Of a stretch of 64,000 bases of DNA, positions 1 to 11,400 are shown piece after piece. The stretch's first letter is position 1; the number at the start of each line of letters is the position of its first letter. Below the pieces are notes generated by a model that ran no database searches, was not told where the DNA came from, and saw only the letters and a program-made list of their open reading frames with translations. The stretch comes from Apodospora peruviana (lineage: Eukaryota > Ascomycota > Sordariomycetes > Sordariales > Lasiosphaeriaceae): assembly GCA_033439685.1 (NCBI GenBank), contig JAUEDM010000001.1, positions 3,782,001-3,846,000 on the forward strand, written 5' to 3'. The position numbers and the translations under genes are program-made.

Positions 1-1250
1 TCCAAGCCTTGAGGCCAAGAATGTTTGTGGTCATCTCTCAAGTGATGATAAGTTCACTAGCGTGGTGTCTGCGTGTTTATCTTACGTTCACAATCCTGAT
101 GGCTGTTACTATCACGGATTTTACGCTCGAGATCTGAGCTCGCCGGCTCGGCGCCGCCCTTTCAGGGATTGTTTTTGGTGACGAGTCCATTTCGAACAGT
201 TGACGATGTTCAGAATCGGAAGAGGAGGAAAACATGCCCGTGTCGGCTGGACACTGGCGAAGTCGACAAGCTGCATTTACGAGACCAGAGAAAGCGCTTC
301 GCGCTCCAATTTCTGTAGACAAATACACCTAGATTGCGTTTACTTCACAATGATCAGTAACGGTGTGTCTGAAGATCATCTTCCTCAGCCATGTAGAGCG
401 CAATTCACAAAAGATAATCCAATCCAAATCGAGAGACGTCCTCGGTCCGTCCAAAAGTGCTTGTATTTGACAGGAGGCTGTTCTTTGTGGCTGTGGAACA
501 GGCGATTTCGCTCTCAGGTCGCTCCTCCTTATCAAACAATGTACAAACTTTCCCGACTCGTAATCCTTGTCCAAACTTCGCGCCTCCCCCTTTCTTGTTT
601 GTCCTCTAGCAGCAAATGTGTTTGGAACGGGCTTGGCAGCCAGCATGCTTCTCGCAATCATCCCTCAATTTGACAACCCCTGTATCGCCTTCGATGTTGT
701 TTCGCAGTATGTTTTGGGCACCGATGCCATTCTCTCGTCCGGGCATGTATTCGGAGTCACTTGATGGTTATGTCTTCACTCGGCCCGTGTTTCTGGCATT
801 CCGCCTCGTGAGTCTCTGGTCCGTGAATTCTGGAAGAGAGGAATTATTAGCTAATGCCGAAGCAAGTGTCGACAGGGAAGAGACAGCAAGGAAATGAATG
901 TCAAGGTCGGCAATCTCTTGGCCAGCCATTCGTGGGGAGGTTAGGTATCTTGCCAAGCGCCCATGATGCCTTCCAGACGCTTGATCCCTGTCGAGTTCGT
1001 TGAGATAGACTTGGGTGCCAAGATGCCAGCGCTAGTGCGGCGGTTCACTCGAGGCCGTCACAGGTGGTCCGTGGACGTTGCCACGCTTCTCGTCGTCGGG
1101 TTGAGGTGGCCAGCACCATGCTGCTGACAGCGACGAAGGGTCGTGATAAAACCTCGACCGAGAACAAGACGTATCTACAGTAGTACATTATAAATGGACC
1201 TCCTCTATTAATGACAATATCGCTACTGGACAAGCCTATATACCTACCTA
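1..1250. other. Gene-poor stretch with one interrupted minus-strand frame
   Basis: No gene can be supported here. The only notable signal is on the minus strand. One reading frame runs from about 956 down to about 410 with only two stops (TAA near 768 and TAG near 607), and both flanking segments have ordinary amino-acid composition. I recognise no family in it, and no splice sites join the pieces convincingly. It could be a decayed gene or chance. Confidence 0.3.
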
Positions 1251-1259
1251 CCTAGGTGG

Positions 1260-2900
1260 CCCATCAAACCTCTGTCCCTGCGGCTCTGCTTGTCGCGCCA
1301 AAGCGCGTCAAAACAAGCGTCTCTAGGGCACTCGAATCCACGCGTTACGTAGTTGTGCCAGCGGTCTTGCGAGGACCAGGACAAGCAAGACTCCAAATAG
1401 GTAGTACTTTCAAATCTATAGGCGCCTCAGCACCAGGTGCTATATTGTATGCCCGTAATCGATGTCTTCTCGTAGCTACTGATTCCGCCAAAGGATCCTG
1501 GGTATAACCACGCCCATGATCTCGCTCCAAAGTGGACCACAGCCTTTGGCCTTCTTGCCCGTTTCCCTTCCAGCCGACCGTCCCCCTGGCTGGATATCAG
1601 ATGAACGAGTACCTTCCTAGCCCCCCTTCCGCAGACCACAACCGTCAACATCACTGTCCCTCAATAGGCGGCTGTCAACCGGGCCCCACTCTTCCTCTCT
1701 TTCCCTCTCCTTCTCGGTGAGCACCGCGATCGATCGGTCAAGTTTTCCACGTGGCCACCCTCCCCTTCTCCCTCTACTTCAACTGGACCTCTACTCGAGG
1801 ACCCCATTCTTCCTCTCTCTTCTCCATATCGACAGGGCGACTGATTAAGTTCCTCACTATTCCTTGCCTCCCCTCATCCGTCTCCTACAAAAGCCCGGCT
1901 AATTCATTTCCTCCTTTGGTTCATCCATCTTGCAACAACTTTCACATCTTCTTACAACTTCCACATCATTTTCTCGCTGCCTCAGCAGCTCATGCCCTTC
2001 TTACTTTTACTCTTCATTACGATTGCCTTCTCGCAGAAAGATGATCATGACAACACCGTCATCACATACTCTAGTAGGTATTTGTTTCCTTTGCACTGCT
2101 TCATCGTTTTTTGCTTCTTTTCACGCGTTCGACACTGTCACGACTATCGGCTGCTCTGCACCCCTCACTGCACACTCCCCACGAGTCCAAAACTCAGACG
2201 CGTGTCCGGATTTCGTTCCTGGGCGGTCAACGCGTCTGGTTCTCTCGTCTTCCATTTCTGCCACTTGCTTCTCCACCATCACCTCTTTTTTGGTTCCCAC
2301 TTTTCTGGCCAGCCTTCTCTGCCTTTTATTTCCTCCCCTCCTTCCTTTTCTTGGTCTTGTTTTGATTTTACATCCAACATCAAAACACCACAAACCTCTT
2401 CCACCTTCACATCATCTTTGCTATCGCATCCTTCTTCACCTTACATCTTTCACCTTCACCCTCACACATCTTCCCCGCGCCACCAACGGTCCGCTTCGGC
2501 GGCTAGCAACTCCTTGGGCTTTTTCACCCTTGGCAAGTTGCAAACGTTGGTGGCAAGATCACAAACTCTCTCCTGAAAAATCGCAGCTCGAAGTCCTTGC
2601 TGTGGGTTTGTACAGATACGGAGGACATGCCTTGTTCCATTCATCTTCATCATCCTCACTGTCATCGTCACTTTTTGTTTTGTGATTTGAGGGGATTTCA
2701 CGTCACCTTCATCCTCACCATCATTTCAATTTTCTTTCCTTGAGGGTGGAGGGTTTCCCAGTCATATTCATTCGTCTTCCTTCCTGAGGGTCGAGGGATT
2801 TCTTTCAGTCATCTTCATGATCTTCACACTTTGACTTTGGACATTCCGGTCAGTGGCATTCATCATGCCACGCCCTCATCCACCAGAAAGATTTCTTCTT
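1260..2900. other. Pyrimidine-rich non-coding stretch
   Basis: The plus strand is strongly C+T rich, especially 1740-2760, with many TTC, TCC and TCATC runs. Several long open frames cross it (for example 1930-2685), but they consist mostly of Ser, Pro, Leu and Phe, as expected from skewed base composition. CT-rich blocks of this kind are common upstream of fungal genes, yet no coding region follows closely. I call no gene. Confidence 0.5.
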
Positions 2901-2948
2901 CCTCATAGATCGTCATGGTGATGGCCTCATAGATCGTCATGGTGATGG
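2901..2948. repeat. Perfect 24-bp direct duplication
   Basis: Two identical 24-bp copies lie head to tail (2901-2924 and 2925-2948); each begins CCTCATAGATCG. No gene overlaps them. Confidence 0.9.
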
Positions 2949-3200
2949 GGGCAAGATTGAGAGCCATGGAGGAAGGGAGGCAGCCGTTTGTTTCAGTCTG
3001 TCGACCAGTAGGCGTTCGCCACGCCACCATTACTGGATCGCTGTGCTAGTACCAACTCACGGACATTGGAAGAATTGCAGGTGGGTTCTTCCACTCCCCT
3101 TCTACTAACTGTGTACAGGGTGGAGGTTTGTCGGGCATGTGTCTTTCGGGGCATGTGTCTCATGGACCCAGATGAGGACGGATTGCCACCGGGCATTTTC

Positions 3201-3706
3201 GAGTCTGCGGGGGGATGTTCAGGTCCACCTGGGCACCCCTCGCAGGTAATAATCAAGATTTCCCCCCTCGTTCCGTCTTTTGAACAAATGCTGACTTTGA
3301 CAGACGGCAATGATGGGCAACATGGAGCGCAGACGATGAGGATATTTCCGAGTCTTTGGACCTTTGCCCGGAGCGCGAACAATGAGGATCTTTCCGAGTT
3401 TGCGGGGGGATGTTTGGGTTTCCTAGGCACCCCCTCGCGAACAGTGTATAATCAAGGTTCTACTCCTTCGTTCCGTGTTTGAACAGGTGCTGACTTTGAT
3501 AGCTGGCAATGATGGGCTCTGTGAGCGCAAGACAAATGAGGATATTTCCGAGTCTGCGCCTTTGCCCTGAGCGCGAACAATGAGGATAGTTCCGAGTTTG
3601 CGGGGAGGATGTCTGGGTCTCCTGGGCACCTCCTCGCGAACATAATCAAGGTTTCCCCCTCGTTCCGTCTTTCGAACACATGCTGACTTCCTTGGTAATG
3701 ATGGGC
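3201..3706. repeat. Tandem repeat, three units of about 196 bp
   Basis: Three diverged units start at about 3201, 3396 and 3594, so the period is 195-198 bp. Each has the same order of blocks: GAGTyTGCGGGG, a GGCACC-CTCGC block, AATCAAG followed by CCTCGTTCCG, a GAACA-TGCTGACTT block, and finally AATGATGGGC. Between units is a shared GCGCGAACAATGAGGAT block. Units differ by substitutions and small indels, so the array is old. Open frames across it on both strands simply repeat themselves and are not taken as genes. Confidence 0.85.
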
Positions 3707-4906
3707 ACTGGGTGGTGTATCTCTGAGCCGCCGCTTGTGTGAGTGTCGAGGGAGAACACACCTCCATTTCTTCCTCGACCGTACCCACCTGCGAACATTT
3801 CACCAACCCATCATATTTTCTCCTGTCCAGCCAGCACGACACCGAGACATACGCACATTCATCATCAGGCCTGCCGAACATTGAAGACAGCAGTTGTCTC
3901 CTCGCTGGTAGTTTTCTGTCAGTTCCAGGAGAGATTGTTGGCGACAATGGACTATGTGGATATCCGCCAATTCCTGAGCTGCCGCTTGATTCGTTGTGGC
4001 AGGATGAGTTCTCTCTCTGGTCGAAGCTGGACCACCTGCAGACATCACTCGGTTTCTCCCATCTGAGTCACGACATGCCTGCGAAGGGATTTGCTTGTCA
4101 TCTCTTTCTGAGACGCCGCATAACTTGTCTGTTCATTTTGGGAGGCTGAGCTTTTTGAACGTCCATTTTCTCTTGCGTCTTTGTTTCACATCATCACACG
4201 ACAAGGCGCCTGCGCTGGTACTGAGCAATCACACTTTCACCATGGGATTGCTCTTAAGTCCAGGCAAGATCGATAGGGGCGAGGACGGACATGTTTTGCT
4301 GGCTCTGCTGGTCATCACACATCTCGAGCCCTCGCTTGGGGCTCAGTTGGACAGGAAGTCGCCCACTCCTTGTTTGATTGTACCCCTTACGGGCACAGTT
4401 ACTCTTTTCTTTTTTTGGATATGGTCGACTCGAATTCCTTCTTTTCTCTTCACGCCCAGTTTCTCATTTCTTTTCGTTTATGCGGTCCGCTTGAATTTCC
4501 TTTCTTCATCCTCAGTTCCTCTTCGACGCGGTCGGCTTCTAATTCTCTCTGTTCGAATCCCGACCCGTTTTGGATGCCGTTGGCTTGAAATGATACCCCC
4601 TTTTCTGGATACGATGATACCCGTGACTCGAATTCCCCTCGATACAGTTCCAATCAGCACAACGCCCGCAAACCAACGCGATTCCATGGATACCTTTTGG
4701 ATCTCGCATGGGCCCCGGGCAAGATCGATCGCACTTCGGTGCATCCGCCTCTTTGTCCGGCAGGAAGCCCTTTCGGGGAACTCTCACTCCTTGCTGGCGA
4801 CTAGGGTGAAACATGGCAAAGATGGTGACACGGTCTTCTGGCAGTGTTCTCAGAGCCGCAGATGAAGACGGATGACAGCGATGCCTTCTTGAGTCTGTCG
4901 GGTGTT
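3707..4906. other. No supported gene between repeat copies
   Basis: The plus-strand frame 4095-4865 (256 codons) is open, but it is rich in Ser, Phe, Leu and Arg, matches no family I know, and overlaps a T/C-rich block at 4385-4560. I do not annotate it as a gene. No RNA gene was seen. Confidence 0.4.
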
Positions 4907-5003
4907 CTGAGCGCAGACAATGAGCATATTTCCGAGTCTGCGGGGGGGGGGGGGGGGGGGGGGGGGGCTGTTTGGGCTTTCCTAGGCACCTCTCCGCGGA
5001 CAA
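4907..5003. repeat. Fourth copy of the 196-bp repeat core carrying a 26-G tract
   Basis: The sequence around GAGTCTGCGG, followed by a CTGTTTGGG block and the CTAGGCACCTC block, matches the cores of the units at 3201-3706. The short G run that follows GAGTyTGC in those units is here expanded to 26 consecutive G (4942-4967). No coding function is inferred. Confidence 0.8.
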
Positions 5004-5331
5004 CACTCGCTTTGGGAAGGGTGGGTGGGTTTGAAGGTACGTTGACTGCCCCGGGTGTCCCTTTTGCTAATTCGGTCGCAGGTACAAGCCATGCTTTGTA
5101 CCGGCGGTTCCTCTGTAATGGAATCGTTGTCATGGTGTTGGCGAGAATGAAGGCGAAGGACAGCTACGCCCTGAGCCGCCGCTGGTCTGGGTTGAGAACA
5201 GAATTCTCCCGTTTCTGTGCTCGTGCCCTTGTGACCTTGCGGACATCCCACTGATGAGCGATGAAGAGATATCTGTCGACATACAGTGTTCTTGGAGCTG
5301 CAGACCATGACACACTGCCCATGGCACTGTC

Positions 5332-5380
5332 GAGTCTGCGGGGAGGATGTTCGGCTATGGCTGGGCACCTCTCTGCGGAT
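5332..5380. repeat. Partial fifth copy of the 196-bp repeat core
   Basis: About 49 bp contain GAGTCTGCGGGGAGGATGTT and the downstream GGGCACCTCTCTGCGGA block, matching the core of the tandem units at 3201-3706. The rest of the unit is missing or unrecognisable. Confidence 0.65.
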
Positions 5381-5553
5381 GGAAAACGATCAAGCCTTTG
5401 GCGAGGAGCAATCTCCTTTCTCTGTGGACTTTGTTTCCGAGCTTGCACGGGTGAGAAGAACGGCTCGATTGGTTGGGACAGGAAAATTCTCACTCCTGCT
5501 CCCGATCTGTACCCCCTTGCCAACAACACGACAACTCCATATTGGAGACACCA

Positions 5554-5747
5554 ACCTACTCACAATGGGCGGTTGGGTGGGTGAGTAGCCAGGTGAGTGC
5601 CCCTCCCTGGTTTTGCCCTTTTGGCTGACTGGTTTCTAGGTGGCTACTTTTGGAATGGCTACCTACTCACAGTGGGCGATTGGGTGGGTGGATAGCCAGG
5701 TAAGTGGCCCTCCCTGGTTTTGCCCTATTGGCTGATTCGTGTTTCTT
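5554..5747. repeat. Tandem duplication, period 107 bp
   Basis: Two copies begin ACCTACTCACA at 5554 and ACCTACTCACA at 5661. They share the GGTTGGGTGGG-type block and the CCCTCCCTGGTTTTGCCC block. Several differences are A/G transitions. No gene is associated. Confidence 0.85.
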
Positions 5748-8434
5748 CACAGCAACAAGCCTGCACAGCTATCATTGAGAGCTTTTTCCCTCTCCATGGA
5801 ATTCTGTCTCTGGGCTGGCAGGCAAGATTAAACGGCCTGGAAATGGTTGAGGGCGGGAGAACTTGCACTCCTGCACTCCCAGCACCCCTTGGCAACATTC
5901 AATGACCATTTCTTGTTTCTTTTCTTTTCTTGTTCAGTGGCTTCACTTTTGATTTGCTCTTCCAATCGGCAGACAGATCCACTGGGGTGAGAAAAGTGGC
6001 TTGAGGCCTGCTGTCTTTTTGACACGACAAGTTTCTGCGTCTCCGTCTCTTTCTCGGTCTCTTTCTCCAGAAACACACACGCAGACGCATACAAGCACAA
6101 ACAAAAACACATACACGTATTCACATGCCCTGAACATTGCTTACACACCATTGTGGTTCTCGCAAGAAAGAGGATGAGGCGTTTGTTCCAGAGGCGAGAT
6201 CGAAATCATCATCATCGACAAGCTGGGGCAAGTGTTCTTTGCATCACCACTTGCCTCCCCAAATCACGCGATGGACATTCCTTTACTTTCACCCGCTCGA
6301 AACAGGTTGGATGCCTTTGACAATAGCAGTTTCCATTCTCTACCATATGGAACTCGGCTATTCTTGACAGACAAGTCTGTCGGGACAAAGGCTAGATCAA
6401 AATTTCATTGGTTCAGACCAGAATGCAGATGCGGAGTCACGATCTCGCATTCTACAAGCAAATGATACATACTGTCCTCTCATCCACAACTCGCTCACGC
6501 GTCAGGCAGAGACTTTAGCACGAAAATAATCCGACCTGAGCAGACACATTGGTTTGGATGGGAGTTTTATGACTGTGGGGCCAATGCTTGTTTGTATGGG
6601 GATTCAGGATTGGCGAGGTCAAGACGGTGGAAAGGGGATGGCACAAACAAGGGACTGGGGATTACTTCGGCTTGGGATTAAGATGATATGGGCTCACGGT
6701 TCAAGACTGCGGTCACGGTCAGCGGGACACCCAGAATAAGAAGCCGACGTAGATACACTTCAGGAGGACCACCGGTCGCCGGGGGGGGGGGGGGGGGGGG
6801 TGGAGCACGAGAAAACATATTCTTTTCATTCAAATTCAAATGTCTTGCTACCCTACACGTGAAAGTGATTTTATATTTGGACATGGAGAGCAGAGTGTCA
6901 CCGATCCGGGATCTGTTGATCATTTTTGACCATGATCTGGGGAACGGTATAACGAACCATGACAGTCAAGGATTCGCAGGAGATTGATGGCGAGTACATT
7001 TCTATCTGGAACCATGACGAGGTGATCCTACAATTAGTGACATGCTCAAAGCAGACAATGGACTTCAGCTTTCTCTGACCATTTGCGGGAAAGATGCACA
7101 GGCATGATGGTTATTGTGATGATGCATAAGGTGTCTTATCGGTTTGACACACCTAACAATGGCACTGCATCTTTGGGGCCGCCTCAGGCTGGAGTGCATG
7201 TGGACAATAGTCTGTATGCCAAGGCCAGCCTGACCACCTTGTGGCGGTGATTTCATGTTTCATTTCGTCTCCTCCTCTTTGGGCGAGCAACACCTTACAC
7301 GGACAACATGTGCCGCCGTCACTGGCTCCCTTCCATGTGCTCCGGAGGGGACGCTGAAAGGCTTCCCCGCCAACATTGAATCTACCTATCAGCCAGTGCT
7401 CATATCCCGCCTGCGCCCCACCTACCTACCTTACCTTGCCTAAGCACTTGTTGGCCGCAATTTTTCCGTCCGTGGAAGGAGATGACCCGGAGAAGGTTTC
7501 CACAAGGGAGACCTGGGACTCGAAGGAGGTGTCTTATCATGAAACGGCGGCAAGAACCGCTCCAAAACATACCTTTGTGCCCACAACCTAGTCCCTGTCG
7601 ACGTTCACGGCGAAGCATCGGCCATCTACTTGCTAGGGACTTGGAAGCGCCCACCGATGTGAGTCTATTCGTCGCATTGTTGCACGAAGCGCGCCATGCA
7701 CCGACCCGGCCACTGGACGACCAAAGCCGGAAGGCCGCCAAGGGCACGGTGGATCAGGCTCGCCCACCAGAGGCCGGATGCTCGGCCAAGCCATCCTGGT
7801 AAGATTGAGCCCGTATGCTGCACCCCTAGAGGTTAGCGGCCATGGTCCACTGATTCTCCGAGAAGCACTGCGAGCACCACGTCGCTATCACGAACCCCAA
7901 AGACTGCTCTCCGACTCGACCAGTCAATCCAGAAAGTATACTGTTGACCTCATTGTTTCCGCTTTTGAGCACGCGTGGGCCAGTCCCAGCATCCGGGAGA
8001 CAGGCTGCAGCTGGGATGTGGAGTATGCTATTACATTCTTGATATCTTTTTGGGGAATTATGGGCAACTGGAAGACAAAACTTAGGAGCTGTATCCAGAT
8101 CGGTCCGCATCCAATATCATCGATCTGGTCAGAACCCGTTGGTACGTGGGTTTGAATGGGGCTTGCTGCGAGAGATTGAAGCTTTTGAGCTCGATTCAAA
8201 GATCAATTAGTCGCAGATCAGTCACCCTGCCTGCACTGCTCTCCAGGTGGCTTTGGTTGGTCTCTTGCGGAATGGGGTGTTCAACCGCCTGTCAGGAGCA
8301 TACGTCTATACAACTTCGTTGATATACTCGGCTCGGTCGGGGGCCAAGCGACGGCAACGGCTCGAAAGGCAATGCGACTTCGCTGCTACCACGCGTCGGG
8401 ATGGTGTAAGAAATGGACGGCGAGAAGAATGGGG
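5748..8434. other. No supported gene
   Basis: The open frames are short (125 codons or fewer) and contradictory between strands. The frame 7778-8155 (plus, 125 codons) is the longest but has no recognisable domain. A 20-G tract sits at 6781-6800. No RNA gene or mobile element was recognised. Confidence 0.4.
6781..6800 (+). repeat. 20-nt guanine homopolymer
   Basis: Twenty consecutive G between CGGTCGCC and TGGAGCACG. The flanks do not match the 196-bp repeat core, so its origin is probably independent of the 4942 tract. Confidence 0.95.
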
Positions 8435-8497
8435 ACTGCTCACTGCTCACTGCTCACTGTTCACTGCTCACTGCTCACTGCTCACTGCTCACTGCTC
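8435..8497 (+). repeat. Minisatellite, nine copies of ACTGCTC
   Basis: Nine head-to-tail 7-bp units. Eight are perfect ACTGCTC, and the fourth is ACTGTTC (8456-8462). The tract lies outside any supported gene. Confidence 0.95.
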
Positions 8498-11400
8498 AAT
8501 TTAAAGCAGAGGCGAGGCGGAGAAAGCTGCAATGCAGATTTTCAGAGGATGGGATCCCTATCGAATTATTAGGCAACAAACGGTAGCGAGACGCTAGAAG
8601 ATAGATGTTGAATTGTTTACGATTCTCTATCCAACGTATGTCATGATTCCATTAATGCTACTATCTCCGGCTCCATGTCTGTGATGAACAAATCCAGGGT
8701 AATCTCCTTCCTGGAGACTTCTCTTACCGACATATATGAGCCAAAAACATGTCGCCTTTATTTTGACTGAATCCATGTACTATTTATTATTCTTTGGTTC
8801 TGCAACTTTCTTGCAAACATCATGCAGGCAGTTGACGTGCTTTAAGCGGTCAGCAACATTAATGGCATGAAAGGTGTATTTTCGAAATTCTTGTATTATC
8901 AAGAGTCCATGCCTGTGACCGGAATCCACCCGGACCCATCAGGTAATCAAGAAATAGGTATGTTCTCATCCTAGTTCGGTCTATCTAGCCTTGGCGAGGG
9001 AGCTCTTGCAGCCTTGCCAACGCACATCGCAAGTCGCAACCACAGGTTTGAAAGTTGACTTTTTCCAACAAAGCAAAAATCAATTATCCAATTCCATTTC
9101 GGTTCAGCCCATCTTTTGCCTGCAGACACGGCCTGCCGTTCCGAATATTTGGCGTCATCCAGTTCGATAAAGAGAACCTCAAACCGAAAGGGGCAACCAA
9201 TTTCGCCAATCACCAGCCGGCATTTGGTTGATGACGTCTGCGGGGATGTGGAAATGTATGTTCAAGCATGTTGGTGTCTGTTCCGTGTCCGGCGGTGACG
9301 TCGGTGTCAACTGAGTCCAGGGACCATGGGATTTCCAGGAGAAATTAAAGTGACAAACAAAGGCTGTAGGGACGATCGACGGGGTCGAAGGCGGCCAGTC
9401 GGGTCACTTTAGTGTGGATTTGACCAGGGCAGGGTGGCCGTGGACTGAGGACTGGCTTGGCAGCCTTGGCTTTGGCTGCCGCCCACGTGTGTCCCGTTCC
9501 CTGCCCAAGCCCACCAATCGGAAAAGATGGCGTCCATCAGGGTACAAGTTACCTTTCCCACGCTGCAGTTCCACATGATCCGCGACCGTTGCTCGGCTGC
9601 TTTGTCAGCAACCCAACGTCATGTCTTGGTCATTTATAGGCCAAACTGCGTCTTGGCTTCCAGCCTGGGAAGGCGCTGTAGGGCGGTGCACCGCGAAAAA
9701 ATCATCACTTTGAATTTCGCAGAATGTTCATCTGCCGGATTGAGTGGCATCCTAGTTTGCTTTCATGTTTGTGTTCCTGATCGAAATTGATTACAAATTT
9801 ACGTGTATTTTTTATTTTTCTCTCGACTTTCTCAACAACATCCACGATCTGGCAAGGTCAAAGACCGTTTTGGCGAAAGCTTGGGGACCTGGGACACTCT
9901 TGTCTCTGCTTGTTGACCCTTTTCCTGCGACTAGTGGCAGAGAGTCTCGCTCGTCTGCGCATCGACATCGACATCAACCCAAGAAAAGTCAACCTCAAGA
10001 AGGACGGACAAAGATCTATAGGGAAAGATCCGGCCAATCATTGCCAGTCCACCTCGCACCACGGACACTATCGTAGTGAGGTCAGCGATATCGTGATGTG
10101 GAGGAGACTGAGATTACTCACCCGACCACCACGGAACTCGGACAGTGACCGTCACGAGACCACCCTACGGTTGCTGCTGTTGCGGATGGCGGTGTCTGAC
10201 CGCAGCGCCGAGAGGACAGTCACACAATCACTAGAGGCATCTACATTCCTGGTGTAACCACTTCTTCGTTGGAGGGCAAGTAATACCAAAGACAAATCGC
10301 TTTCGAAGTCAACGGCGGTACTACGACCATCTTTACTGGTCCTACCGTGAGGACATGTTTCAGCAGGACCTGGAGAAGTCGACAAAGTTGCTGCTTCAGC
10401 CCTTTAATCTTGGTGGCCACCACTCTGAATCTCCTTAACAAGGCAGACCTGGAGCCGATCCAGCCTCCGATTGATCTCTGTCGGCATTGGAGGAGTGTCG
10501 GGCTGGCCAAGTACGCTCGGGTCGCGAACGCTGCCGCCATCTTCGCCACCGGAACGGCCAGCTTGCGTGCGGTTGTGTCGGCGGAACATCTGGCTGGCGT
10601 GCTGAGGGCGAAGGCGGGGAGTATCGACATGGTATTTTGGATGGTGGCGGCGTGGGAGGATACGGACGATGAGTAGAATATAGACGGAGAGGGGGGGCAC
10701 GGAGGATCCGTCCAAGGACACATGTCGGATCCCAGCAAAGAGGCAACGGTACAGACGCCAGCGGAATGAGTGGTGGCAGGTCTCTGTTAGATTGTGGACA
10801 GAAGACTTTCAAGGGTATCTAAATATGCATTACTACATTAAATTATCCGAGTGCTCATGTTCCTCTTTGACGATAACATGATTCATTGTAGTGCGTCTAA
10901 AGGCTGTCCGATAGGGGTTGTCGTAGTCACCAGGATACTAAATACAGGCGGTTTATACATCTGTAGCTCCTTTCATTAGGGGGTTTTTGTGGGGGCGGAG
11001 CCTGTTGTTCAAAGGTGCGAAGCGGATAATGCGAGTATCTACCACCATCATTTCAATGGCCTTAGATGTGGCTATTACTTCGATAACTACAATCTACTTA
11101 CTGTCGCGTCTTCTCTGGCCAAGCAGAAGATATCCCTATAGAGACTAAGATGTATGTCCTAATGACGGGCAAGTCGTTTCAACTACTAGAGTTAGCTTCT
11201 CAGAGAACGGGGATGAAGATGAGTACATCTTATAGAGGCGAGAACCGCGTCACAACCATATAATGGTTCTCATTTCGGGTGTTTCATGGACACGACCAAA
11301 GGAAAAGCCACAGTTAGGCCAGCTTGAAAAAAATATATTTCTTGATATCAACGATACGCATAATCCTTATTTCCCTCAATGCCCTAGTACCTCAACGAGA

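Noticed and set aside
1930..2685. 251-codon plus-strand open frame
   Set aside because: Produced by the CT-rich composition (Ser, Leu, Pro, Phe dominate); two other frames are also open over the same bases.
4551..4562. GTTCGAATCCC, resembling a tRNA B box
   Set aside because: No A box, acceptor stem or cloverleaf can be built around it.
4095..4865. 256-codon plus-strand open frame with hydrophobic patches
   Set aside because: It covers a T/C-rich block, has no recognisable domain, and the minus strand is equally open; it lies between copies of a non-coding repeat.
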